13,835 nucleotides of DNA from assembly GCA_018399865.1 (NCBI GenBank), contig JAGYNL010000008.1:1-13835 (forward strand). Direction: 5' to 3'. The DNA is from Candidatus Bipolaricaulota bacterium (GTDB taxonomy: Bacteria > Bipolaricaulota > Bipolaricaulia > UBA7950 > UBA9294). The notes under the pieces are model-generated. The model was not told the origin of the DNA. It saw only the letters and a program-made list of their open reading frames with translations, and ran no database searches. Position numbers and translations under genes: made by a program. This document shows positions 7,115 to 13,835 of this stretch, piece by piece (position 1 is the first letter of the stretch; each line of letters begins with the position of its first letter).

Positions 7115-7891
7115 ATGGCAGATGCGAAAATATTGGAGAAGGGGCTCAAGCTCATCGAAGAGCTTGCCCAAAGCGGAGACGGGAAAACGGCGCAAGAGCT
7201 TGCTGACCACATCGGCATTCACAAAACTAGCGTCTATCGTTACATCAACACTCTTCTGGAGATGGGATACATTCGCGCTGACGGTGATGGTGGGTATCAC
7301 CTAGCAAACAGAATACTTGAGCTGGGCGGGCAGATACTACGCCGCATGCCGTTACGCGAGACGGCTCATCCGTTCCTTATCGAGCTGGCCCATAAGACAC
7401 AAAAGACAGTTCACCTCTGTGTGCTGGATCGGATGGAGGTTGTCTACTTAGACAAGATTGAGAGCCAGAGATCTCTTCCCATCAAATCACGCATTGGCAG
7501 CCGAGCACCGGCGTACTGTACTGCGGTTGGAAAAGCACTTCTAAGCGGCCTCTCCACAGATTTGGTCGTTTCTCTACTGGAAGGTGTGAAGCTGGAACGT
7601 CTTACGCCAAACACAATCACCGATCCGATTCGCCTGCTTGAGGAAATCAGGACTACATCGAAGCGTGGATATGCTATTGATGACGGTGAAAATGAAGTAG
7701 GGATCAAGTGCGTTGCTGCGCCCGTTAGGAGATATGGCGGTGACGTCGCTGGGGCTGTGAGTGTTACCGGACTAAAACGAGAGCTCGCCGACAAGCAACA
7801 ACTTACGGAAGACGTATTGCTCGTAATGAAAACAGCAGAACAGATATCCAGAGCTTGGGGACACTCGCTAGAAAGCCCATGTCAAACATAG
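7115..7891 (+). CDS. IclR-family transcriptional regulator
   Basis: This is a 258-residue DNA-binding protein with the two-domain IclR layout. The N-terminal winged helix-turn-helix covers about residues 4-60; KTAQELADHIGIHKTSVYRY at 24-43 holds the HTH, followed by LLEMGYIR and the wing. The C-terminal effector-binding domain covers about 75-250, including TVHLCVLDRMEVVYLDKI, RAPAYCTAVGKALLSG (about 130-145) and GYAIDDGENEVGIKCVAAPV (about 185-204). IclR proteins commonly control nearby catabolic and transport operons in response to small acids or aromatic compounds. The ATG at 7115 is the only in-frame start (a stop is at 7094-7096); AAGGAG lies 14 nt away, a long spacing. It has its own promoter and precedes the right importer operon, which it probably regulates. 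Confidence 0.93.
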   Translation: MADAKILEKGLKLIEELAQSGDGKTAQELADHIGIHKTSVYRYINTLLEMGYIRADGDGGYHLANRILELGGQILRRMPLRETAHPFLIELAHKTQKTVHLCVLDRMEVVYLDKIESQRSLPIKSRIGSRAPAYCTAVGKALLSGLSTDLVVSLLEGVKLERLTPNTITDPIRLLEEIRTTSKRGYAIDDGENEVGIKCVAAPVRRYGGDVAGAVSVTGLKRELADKQQLTEDVLLVMKTAEQISRAWGHSLESPCQT

Positions 7892-7899
7892 ATCTATGT
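7886..7899. repeat. 14-bp perfect palindrome ACATAGATCTATGT at the end of the regulator gene
   Basis: A perfect inverted repeat overlaps the IclR stop codon and lies about 120 nt before the binding-protein gene. This is a plausible place for an operator controlling the right operon, but a single site of this size can arise by chance. Confidence 0.35.
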
Positions 7900-7929
7900 A
7901 ATGCGCCTTGCAACTTCTCCGTCAATACT

Positions 7930-7940
7930 AAGGAGGTGAT
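7930..7940 (+). promoter_or_regulatory. Perfect Shine-Dalgarno sequence without an evident gene
   Basis: AAGGAGGTGAT is a full complement of the 16S rRNA 3' tail. No start codon stands at a usable distance downstream; the in-frame GTG inside it gives only three codons. It lies in the 130-nt gap between the IclR gene and the substrate-binding protein. The same gap holds a small hairpin (GTCTT 7966-7970, loop TTGG, AAGAC 7975-7979) and no convincing promoter. Confidence 0.45.
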
Positions 7941-8021
7941 AGAGAAATAGATCCATCCCAGCCTGGTCTTTTGGAAGACTAACTGGAAGATATCTCACTT
8001 CAATACGGCTAAGGAGGCATC

Positions 8022-9605
8022 ATGGTTAAAAAGATTGTACTGATTATGTTGGCAGTTGGATTTGTCCTAGTGCAAGGTGTTGGGTTGGTTGCCCGTGATC
8101 TTGCATCTGACCAGACCCTCAATATTGGACTTGAAGCCGAAGTGTCTTGTCTCGATCCGCACCTTGGTTTCGACGCGGCGCAAGACTTGTGCGTCCGGCA
8201 GTATATCTATGACCGTCTAGTTCACTTCAAAAACCCTGGGTTGAGCGATTGGGAGGTAACAGGCGGATTGGCAGAGAGTTGGGAAATGTCAGAAGACGGT
8301 AAGACTATAGTCTTCAATCTGCGCCAGGGAGTGCAGTTTCATGGTGGCTACGGGGAGTTCACTTCTGAGGATGTTGCTTTCAGCATTCAGAGAGTGAAGT
8401 CTGATGTCTCGTCTTTTGCAAGTCAAGATCAGTGGACAAATATCGAATCCGTGACCACTCCTGACAAATACACAGTTATAATTGAGCTTGGTGCATCGGA
8501 TCCGATGTGGTTGGCTAAGGTTGCGTATCTGCAAGGCGGTCCATTCATTGTTTCCAAGGCTGCCGTCCAAGCACTCGGAGAGGATCACAAGATGAATCCG
8601 ATCGGAACTGGACCGTTCATGTTTGATTCCTACATTCCAGGAGAGTCGCTTACCTTGGTGAGTAATGATTGTTACTGGGGCGGCGAATGGATCATCGATA
8701 AGATGGTGTTCAACTTCATCGAGGATGACAACGCACGAACCCTTGGTCTTCTGTCTGGAGAACTAGATGTAGTGAAGGGGTTAGGCGACGACAAGTGGAT
8801 TGAGGTAGTGCAAAATGGCGGAGGCGTCGTAGAGTTCTTCGGTCCGTCAGTGGTACCTACTATCTCATTTAAGTTGACCAATGATATCCTCGCAAACAAG
8901 AAAGTCAGACTGGCGATCGTCCATGCTATTGACCGAGACGCGGTAGCCGAAGCACAGGGACAAGCGACTGTACCCGTCTATGGTGCCCTTCACCCCAGCT
9001 GGAAACTTGCGACAGATGACGTCACGAAGTACCAGCATGATCCCGTCTTGGCGAAACAGTACTTGGAAGAAGCAGGCTATCCGGATGGATTCGATATAGA
9101 GGTGTACAGCAGCGAACGTGCATCCTACCTGCGACAGTACACAATCATTCAGGAACAACTACGCCAGATCGGTATCAATATGATCGTTAACGTCGTAGAT
9201 CACTCAACCTATTGGGCAAACAACTTTGGCGATCTGAACCCAATGGTCATAACCGGATACATTCAGTTCCCGACCGCCGGCGTGTGGCTTCGCGCGTTTG
9301 GGCATTCAGCGTCTATCGTCGGAAAACCTGGGGCTAGCTTCAACTTCTCTCACTACGGAGATCTCTGTGGATCAATCGATGATCTGCTAGCAAGAGCAGA
9401 GGGACAACCCGAAGATGTGCAGGCAGACTTGTACAAGCAGGCACAGCAGCAGATCGCGGAAGATCTGCCGTTCTTCGACTACATAGGCAGTCTCAGTACT
9501 ACTGGCCTAAGCTCGTCCGTCGATCTTGGTTACGAGGGAGAGCTAAGCAGCCGCGGTGGATTCTGGGTCCGCATTACTAAGGACACTGCTAAGTTGGCTA
9601 AATAG
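8022..9605 (+). CDS. ABC transporter substrate-binding protein, SBP_bac_5 (oligopeptide/dipeptide) family
   Basis: This is the complete periplasmic receptor of the right importer, 527 residues. The N-terminus is a Sec signal peptide: MVKK, a hydrophobic core (about 5-23) and probable cleavage near LVA-RD (about 24). There is no lipobox cysteine, so it is likely soluble in a periplasm. Family marks in order are LNIGLEAEVSCLDPH, YIYDRLVHF, GGLAESWEMSEDGKTIVFNL (about 81-100), QFHGG with SEDVAFSIQRVKS, PIGTGPFMFDSYIPG, and an AGYPDGFDIEVYSS segment in the second lobe. AAGGAGG at 8011-8017 is a strong ribosome-binding site, consistent with high expression. It follows an IclR gene and precedes two permease genes. 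Ligand unknown; the downstream D-aminoacylase suggests N-acyl-D-amino acids or D-residue peptides, by inference. Confidence 0.94.
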   Translation: MVKKIVLIMLAVGFVLVQGVGLVARDLASDQTLNIGLEAEVSCLDPHLGFDAAQDLCVRQYIYDRLVHFKNPGLSDWEVTGGLAESWEMSEDGKTIVFNLRQGVQFHGGYGEFTSEDVAFSIQRVKSDVSSFASQDQWTNIESVTTPDKYTVIIELGASDPMWLAKVAYLQGGPFIVSKAAVQALGEDHKMNPIGTGPFMFDSYIPGESLTLVSNDCYWGGEWIIDKMVFNFIEDDNARTLGLLSGELDVVKGLGDDKWIEVVQNGGGVVEFFGPSVVPTISFKLTNDILANKKVRLAIVHAIDRDAVAEAQGQATVPVYGALHPSWKLATDDVTKYQHDPVLAKQYLEEAGYPDGFDIEVYSSERASYLRQYTIIQEQLRQIGINMIVNVVDHSTYWANNFGDLNPMVITGYIQFPTAGVWLRAFGHSASIVGKPGASFNFSHYGDLCGSIDDLLARAEGQPEDVQADLYKQAQQQIAEDLPFFDYIGSLSTTGLSSSVDLGYEGELSSRGGFWVRITKDTAKLAK

Positions 9606-9613
9606 CCATATAT

Positions 9614-9659
9614 CTAGGACAAGGGCTCGACTTTTAGCCGGGCCTTTGCCTAGTTTTCT
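9614..9659 (+). terminator. Hairpin plus T-tract between binding-protein and permease genes (partial terminator/attenuator)
   Basis: The arms CTAGG (9614-9618) and CCTAG (9649-9653) pair. After one bulged A, CAAGGGC (9620-9626) pairs with GCCTTTG (9642-9648) with one G-U. The inner TCG/CGG and CT/AG pairs close a TTT loop. TTTTCT follows directly. It looks like a rho-independent terminator, but the next gene starts only 18 nt later in the same operon, so it probably acts partially. It would let the binding protein be made in excess over the membrane subunits and protect its mRNA end. Confidence 0.75.
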
Positions 9660-9676
9660 CGAAGAAAAGGAGTGTC

Positions 9677-10618
9677 ATGTGGGCGTATTCGGTTCGTAGA
9701 ATCCTGATTTCGATACCGACAATCTGGTTTGTCGTGACCCTCATCTTCTTTGGAGTGCGTGTAATCCCAGGAGATCCAGCAATTGCCGCACTGGGAGCCC
9801 AGGCGAATCAGCAAGCTATTGAGGCACTACGACTGCAATGGGGACTTGATGAGCCCATAATGCAACAGTACGTCGAGTTTTGGCGGAATCTCTTTATGGG
9901 AGATTGGGGGCGCTCGTATAGGACTTCAATACCTATTGCCGAGATGATTGTACGTGGGCTGCCATATACTTTCTTGCTGACGGCGTTCAACCTAACCCTA
10001 GGTGCAATCATAGGGGTTCCCCTCGGTTTGTTTGTCGCTCTACATTCTGGTTCCGTTCTCGACAAGTTGGGAAGGATTGTTTCGCTTGCTGGTCTGTCTA
10101 TCCCGACATTCTTCTTGGGATTGCTATTCTTGTACTTCTTCGGGCTAAAACTCAGATGGTTCCCGATTCTCGGCGGGGGCAGCTGGAGCAATCCGCTCGA
10201 TCTAATTCGCCATCTGATATTGCCGGGATTTGCAGGCGGTCTGTTTCTAGCGGCGTATTTCACTAGGCTAACGCGGTCCGGGGTTCTCGAAGTAATGGGG
10301 CACGAATATGTGAGAACTGCGCGCAGCAAGGGACTCAAAGAGCGTGTAGTCATATTCAAGCACGTGCTTAAGAACGTGGCGGTCTCACTAGTTACTTTCT
10401 TGGGGATATACGCAGTGGTGATGCTTACGGCTAACGTACTGTTGGAGATGGTTTTTACTAGGCCTGGCCTTGGATCGATAGTGATCAAGGCAATAATGGG
10501 TAGAGACTACCTGGTTCTGCAGAGCGTAATGGTTGTATACACGATCCTCGTCGTTGGCATTAATCTGTTTGTAGACCTACTGAACGCCACAATTGATCCT
10601 ACGATAAGCTATGAATGA
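9677..10618 (+). CDS. ABC transporter permease, DppB/OppB type
   Basis: This is the first channel subunit of the right importer, 313 residues. It opens with MWAYSVRRILISIPTIWFVV (first helix) and the conserved VIPGDPA motif (about 29-35). About six membrane helices can be traced. The ATPase-contacting EAA loop is at about 211-234 (YVRTARSKGLKERVVIFKHV). It ends DLLNATIDPTISYE. AAAAGGAG directly upstream supports ATG 9677. The stop overlaps the next permease start by 8 nt, pointing to translational coupling and equal amounts of both subunits. It resembles the left DppB-type protein as a family member, not as a recent duplicate. Confidence 0.94.
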   Translation: MWAYSVRRILISIPTIWFVVTLIFFGVRVIPGDPAIAALGAQANQQAIEALRLQWGLDEPIMQQYVEFWRNLFMGDWGRSYRTSIPIAEMIVRGLPYTFLLTAFNLTLGAIIGVPLGLFVALHSGSVLDKLGRIVSLAGLSIPTFFLGLLFLYFFGLKLRWFPILGGGSWSNPLDLIRHLILPGFAGGLFLAAYFTRLTRSGVLEVMGHEYVRTARSKGLKERVVIFKHVLKNVAVSLVTFLGIYAVVMLTANVLLEMVFTRPGLGSIVIKAIMGRDYLVLQSVMVVYTILVVGINLFVDLLNATIDPTISYE

Positions 10619-11471
10619 TAAGACACTCACTATGAAGCACAAACCGCATCGCCTGATTCGCAAGTACTGGTTTACGTTTTCCGGATTGCTATTACTGACA
10701 ATCATTGTATCTTGTAGCATTTTTGCCCCAAGTCTATCACCCTACGATCCTTCTTCGCAGTCAATAGCAAATAGATTCCATATACCAAGTGAGAAGTACA
10801 TCCTGGGCACAGACGCATATGGCCGCGATGTCCTGTCCCGCGTTCTATATGGAGCACGTATTTCCCTCCTTGTTGGAGTCCTGTCCGTTTCATTTGGAGC
10901 AGTACTGGGAATACCTCTTGGAATAATGACGGGATATTACGGAGGTAAGCTGGACGCTATTGTTGTTGAGATAATTAACGTACTGATGGCGTTCCCTACG
11001 CTTCTACTTGGAATCATGATCCTTGCTCTGACTGGCGGAGGATTAACAAAGGTTGTTATGGTGATAGGGTTCAGTTTAATCGCGCGCTTTGCCAGGTTGT
11101 CACGTAGCTTGACATACAAGATCCGCGAACTTCCGTACTGTGAAGCAGCAAAGGCACTCGGCGAAGGTTCCGCTCGGGTTATGTGCAAGCATATTCTGCC
11201 AAATATGGCCGGCGAGATAATCGTCATGGCTACCCTTTGGATACCAATGGCAATCCAGGCGGAAGCCGGCCTGAGTTTCTTAGGGTTGGGCATTCGCCCA
11301 CCAACGCCAAGTTGGGGTGGTATGATCCGAGAAGGCACAGACGCGTTGCTCTATGCTCCATGGGTGTCCATTGTTCCTGGATTTGCCATCTTCATATCTG
11401 TATTGGCGTTCAACATTGTTGGGGATAGCTTGAGAGATGCGCTTGATCCAAGAAGCTACTACAGTCGTTAG
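10611..11471 (+). CDS. ABC transporter permease, DppC/OppC type
   Basis: This is the second channel subunit of the right importer, 286 residues. A basic N-terminus and first helix (about 20-42) are followed by YILGTDAYGRDVLSRVLYGA (about 63-82), the DppC signature. Several helices follow, then the EAA loop at about 176-199 (YCEAAKALGEGSARVMCKHI), LSFLGLGIRPPTPSWGGMI (about 221-239) and the terminal GDSLRDALDPR. The first ATG (10611) overlaps the upstream gene; an in-frame ATG at 10632 (MKHKPHRL) is an alternative start. No strong Shine-Dalgarno is visible, which fits coupling to the upstream permease. Confidence 0.94.
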   Translation: MNDKTLTMKHKPHRLIRKYWFTFSGLLLLTIIVSCSIFAPSLSPYDPSSQSIANRFHIPSEKYILGTDAYGRDVLSRVLYGARISLLVGVLSVSFGAVLGIPLGIMTGYYGGKLDAIVVEIINVLMAFPTLLLGIMILALTGGGLTKVVMVIGFSLIARFARLSRSLTYKIRELPYCEAAKALGEGSARVMCKHILPNMAGEIIVMATLWIPMAIQAEAGLSFLGLGIRPPTPSWGGMIREGTDALLYAPWVSIVPGFAIFISVLAFNIVGDSLRDALDPRSYYSR

Positions 11472-11515
11472 CGCGGCGTGCTGACGGCCTAGACAAGGGT
11501 TTCATAAGGAGAAAC

Positions 11516-13150
11516 ATGCCATATGATCTAGTGTTGCGTGGTGGAAGTGTGATCGACGGTACTGGAAATCCACCGGTTGGAAGTGATATCGGAATAAAGG
11601 ACGGCCGAATCGATAAAGTGGGAGACGCAATTGGGCCAGCCAAACGTACTCTAGACGTCTCTGGCCTCATGGTTACACCCGGGTTCATTGATATGCACTC
11701 GCATGCCGATATGAGTTTCATCAACGTTCCTGAGGCAGTAACGAAAATTGAGCAAGGAGTCACCACTGAAGTGGTAGGTGAATGCGGAATCTCTCCTGCT
11801 CCCGTAAATACCAAATACTGGGATGAACTGAAAAAGTACTCGTTTGAGGGCGCGGGAATTGGTGATTGGGCTTCTTTTGCCGCGTATCTCGATTCGCTTG
11901 ATAAGAAGCACTTAAGCACGAATGTAATCCAACTGGTGGGACAAGGCACAGTTCGTATTGCTGTAATGGGATTGGACTCCCGCACGCCTAGCCAACATGA
12001 GGTCAAGAAGATGCAGAAGCTCGTTGCCGATGCTCTGACAGCTGGAGCATATGGGCTTTCTACTGGGTTAATCTACCCGCCGGGTGAGTGGTCAGATGCG
12101 GAAGAATTAATATCGTTGCTAAAGATTGTCGCAGATTTTCCAAATGCATATTACAACTCACATGTCCGTGGCGAAGGCCATACTGTCATAGACGGATGGC
12201 AAGAGGCAATCGACCTAGGCACAAGCGCTGGGGTTGCTGTTCAGATATCACATGCTAAAGCGGCAGGTCGGGAGAATTGGGGCAAGTCGACGCAATGTAT
12301 TGAATTAGTGGAAAAGGCGCGAGCTAATGGAATGGATGTTTCTTTCGATTGCTACCCGTTTAGCAGAACGGGGGGGTCTCTCTCCACTCTTCTTCCTAAC
12401 TGGGTCAAGGAAGGAGGAGCAGACAGCCTCGCGCAACAGCTGAGGATTACTGAGGTACGTGATCGAATAAGAAGAGACATACGCAATAACGCCTTCATTT
12501 GGAATCCAATAGGTTATTCCACTACCTACCTAGCTAAATGGGATAAACCGTGGCTTCTTATTGTTGGCGCAACTAAAGAAGAAAACCGCGAGATGAATGG
12601 CAGGAGCATGTTGGAAATCGCTACGTCGCTTTCCAAGGATCCGTTGGACGTGATATTCGACATGTTGGCAGCTGGAGACGATGCGCGTGTCGTTTTGGAC
12701 CTGATGGATGAGAAGGATGTGCATAATTTTGTCTGCCATCCTCATGGCATGATTGGCACCGATTGTCAAGCATTTGGGGCAGGCGATCATGCTAAGGACG
12801 GATGTCCGCATCCGCGTTGCTTCTCGACCTTTCCCCGCGTGTTGGCAAAGTACGTACGACAAGAGCACGCTCTAACTCTCGAATTGGCTATTCATAAGAT
12901 GACAGAACTTGCCGCCAAGCGACTTGGTTTGCGGGATCGCGGAACGATTAATCCGGGCAACGTAGCAGATTTGGTGGTATTTGACGCCGATCGGATTGAA
13001 GACATAGCGACGTTCGGTCGGGGATGGCAACGCCCCGTGGGAATCAAGTACGTGATAGTCAATGGACAAGTCAGTGTGGAAGATGGGAAATTCTCAGGAA
13101 ATCCAGCGGGTAAGGTGTTACGCCGTACGGATAGCCTAACAAGCACCTAA
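11516..13150 (+). CDS. N-acyl-D-amino-acid deacylase (D-aminoacylase), amidohydrolase superfamily
   Basis: This zinc amidohydrolase is expected to release D-amino acids from N-acyl-D-amino acids. It has 544 residues. The N-terminal beta-sandwich strand (DLVLRGGSVIDGTGNPP) leads to the barrel. Metal and active-site residues match the D-aminoacylase pattern: His61 and His63 (FIDMHSHAD), Cys90 (VVGECGIS), His216 (NSHVRGEG), His246 (QISHAKAAG) and Asp416 (IGTDCQAFG). The C-terminal segment LAIHKMTELAAKRLGLRDRG followed by INPGNVADLVVFD is typical of the superfamily. AAGGAG at 11506-11511 precedes ATG 11516. The gene follows the importer permeases by 44 nt and overlaps the next gene by one base. 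N-acyl-D-Glu versus D-Asp versus broad specificity cannot be decided here. Related dipeptidases or hydantoinase-like activities are a lesser alternative. Confidence 0.88.
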   Translation: MPYDLVLRGGSVIDGTGNPPVGSDIGIKDGRIDKVGDAIGPAKRTLDVSGLMVTPGFIDMHSHADMSFINVPEAVTKIEQGVTTEVVGECGISPAPVNTKYWDELKKYSFEGAGIGDWASFAAYLDSLDKKHLSTNVIQLVGQGTVRIAVMGLDSRTPSQHEVKKMQKLVADALTAGAYGLSTGLIYPPGEWSDAEELISLLKIVADFPNAYYNSHVRGEGHTVIDGWQEAIDLGTSAGVAVQISHAKAAGRENWGKSTQCIELVEKARANGMDVSFDCYPFSRTGGSLSTLLPNWVKEGGADSLAQQLRITEVRDRIRRDIRNNAFIWNPIGYSTTYLAKWDKPWLLIVGATKEENREMNGRSMLEIATSLSKDPLDVIFDMLAAGDDARVVLDLMDEKDVHNFVCHPHGMIGTDCQAFGAGDHAKDGCPHPRCFSTFPRVLAKYVRQEHALTLELAIHKMTELAAKRLGLRDRGTINPGNVADLVVFDADRIEDIATFGRGWQRPVGIKYVIVNGQVSVEDGKFSGNPAGKVLRRTDSLTST

Positions 13151-13692
13151 TGGGGAAAGCCATGGGGTTGGAAAAAAGGAAGAAGAATTCATACCTAGTA
13201 AGGAAGCCAACAATGGATGATGTGGCCATCTATAAAAACCGGTATCACGGCTGCGCGCCAACCACCTTTGCCCTTATCGCTGATTTCACGGGCATAGATT
13301 CCGACGATGTATTTAAGGCATTAATAGGTTTATCAGGTGGCATAGGCTTAGTCGGGAACTCGGCGTGTGGAGCGTTGATTGGAGCAGCTGCCGCAATAAG
13401 CCTGGCGTTTGACCTTAATCGTGAGATGCTCTCGACTAACCAGGACGCGGAGTTCAGGGTTCATGCAGCAGTGCGTTCCGTAGTGGACAAATTTGTTGCC
13501 AAATATGGCGGTGTAACGTGCAATGATGTACAGATCGCGCTCCATGACAAGGCGTTCGATCTCAATAACGAAAAACAAAGAGAACAATTCAACCTTATCG
13601 AGAAGAGATGCCCCGAGGCAATCAAAGACGCTGTCGACTGGGCTATCGACTCGCTCTTGCAAGGTAATCTCATACGCCAACGGGAGGATTAG
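13150..13692 (+). CDS. C_GCAxxG_C_C family putative redox protein, copy 2 (all four cysteines)
   Basis: This is a 180-residue soluble protein. Cys35 (YHGCAPTTF), the CGALIG motif at 73-78, Cys124 (KYGGVTCNDVQ) and Cys154 (EKRCPEAIKD) give the full four-cysteine set of the family, whose activity is unknown but thought to be redox-linked. It resembles the left copy throughout, for example KAFDL against KAFNL, and SGGI before the CGAxxG motif. The start at 13150 overlaps the deacylase stop by one base (TAATG), implying coupling. An ATG at 13213 behind AAGGAAG (13200-13206) is a credible alternative that removes 21 poorly conserved residues. The aminotransferase gene begins immediately after the stop. 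Confidence 0.85.
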   Translation: MGKAMGLEKRKKNSYLVRKPTMDDVAIYKNRYHGCAPTTFALIADFTGIDSDDVFKALIGLSGGIGLVGNSACGALIGAAAAISLAFDLNREMLSTNQDAEFRVHAAVRSVVDKFVAKYGGVTCNDVQIALHDKAFDLNNEKQREQFNLIEKRCPEAIKDAVDWAIDSLLQGNLIRQRED

Positions 13693-13778
13693 ATGGTACA
13701 GGAACACTTTAATATGAGTTGCGGTCAGACAGAATTGGTTGAGAGCGCCAAGCGGAGTTTGGGCAGCGACGTCATTAC
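13609..13778. repeat. Right (intact) copy of the 170-nt duplicated block
   Basis: This is the ungapped partner of 6395-6564 (129/170 identities by hand count). Here both reading frames are open. Many differences fall at third codon positions, so the two copies evolved for some time under coding constraint before the left one decayed. Confidence 0.85.
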
Positions 13779-13835
13779 GATATACTCGCCGCCGTTCTGG
13801 GAGATGGAGGAGGAAGTCCTCACTCTGCTGCAGAA
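13693..13835 (+). CDS. Class V PLP-dependent aminotransferase, 3' end missing
   Basis: Only the first 47 codons are visible. The ATG at 13693 abuts the preceding TAG and sits 6 nt after GGGAGG (13682-13687); an in-frame ATG at 13714 gives MSCGQTELVESAKRSLGSDV. The following ITIYSPPFWEMEEEVLTLLQ matches the N-terminal region of alanine-glyoxylate/serine-pyruvate aminotransferases, where a Pro-rich start, a His/Tyr-x-x-x-Phe element and an acidic helix precede the cofactor domain. Assignment is strengthened by the decayed homologue at 6500-7112, whose surviving C-terminal half is clearly of this family. The catalytic lysine lies outside the window. It probably transaminates an amino acid released by the deacylase. 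Confidence 0.68.
   Translation, partial: MVQEHFNMSCGQTELVESAKRSLGSDVITIYSPPFWEMEEEVLTLLQ

Noticed and set aside
9808..10488. Minus-strand open frame of 226 codons
   Set aside because: It is antisense to a clear DppB-type permease; the Ser/Pro/Arg-rich product has no recognisable motif.
11410..12006. Minus-strand open frame of 198 codons
   Set aside because: It is antisense to the D-aminoacylase and the end of the permease; no family features.
1..13835. CRISPR array, tRNA or rRNA gene, insertion sequence or prophage
   Set aside because: No regularly spaced repeats, cloverleaf-like sequence, rRNA-like stretch, transposase or phage protein was seen in reading the window.

Overview
The window looks like bacterial chromosome with mid-range GC and dense genes, nearly all on the plus strand. 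It reads as a peptide/amino-acid scavenging region. It holds two separate oligopeptide-type ABC importer operons (substrate-binding protein plus two permeases each), two amidohydrolases of different folds, two C_GCAxxG_C_C putative redox proteins, a uroporphyrinogen-decarboxylase-like (MtaA/URO-D) protein, an IclR regulator and the beginning of a class V aminotransferase. This content suggests an anaerobic amino-acid-fermenting bacterium. The complete substrate-binding protein has a signal peptide without a lipobox cysteine, which favours a diderm cell. A Synergistota- or Clostridia-like organism would fit, but that is inference and no marker gene is present.

Left operon (2-6255): substrate-binding protein (start lies outside the window), DppB-type permease, DppC-type permease, C_GCAxxG_C_C protein, M20 metallopeptidase and URO-D-like protein. 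The last two genes start with TTG behind strong Shine-Dalgarno sequences. A 12-bp hairpin separates the binding-protein gene from the first permease.

Middle (6256-7114): no intact gene. It contains the decayed tail of a C_GCAxxG_C_C gene (6361-6478), then a class V aminotransferase pseudogene (6500 to about 7015, with the open frame running on to 7112). The pseudogene has an internal deletion, a frame change and an in-frame stop. A 170-nt block here (6395-6564) aligns without gaps to 13609-13778 at 129/170 identities by hand count. The region is therefore the eroded copy of the C_GCAxxG-aminotransferase pair that is intact at the right edge. A near-consensus sigma-70 promoter (TTGACA-N17-TATAGT) follows the pseudogene and should drive the regulator.

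Right operon (7115-13835): IclR-family regulator, substrate-binding protein, strong intergenic hairpin with a T-tract, DppB-type permease, DppC-type permease (8-nt overlap), N-acyl-D-amino-acid deacylase, C_GCAxxG_C_C protein (1-nt overlap) and class V aminotransferase (cut by the window edge). Inferred working model: the importer brings in N-acyl-D-amino acids or D-residue-containing peptides, the deacylase frees the amino acid and the aminotransferase removes the amino group. The C_GCAxxG_C_C protein has an unknown, possibly redox, role. No ATPase (DppD/DppF) gene is present for either importer, so these must lie outside the window or be shared.
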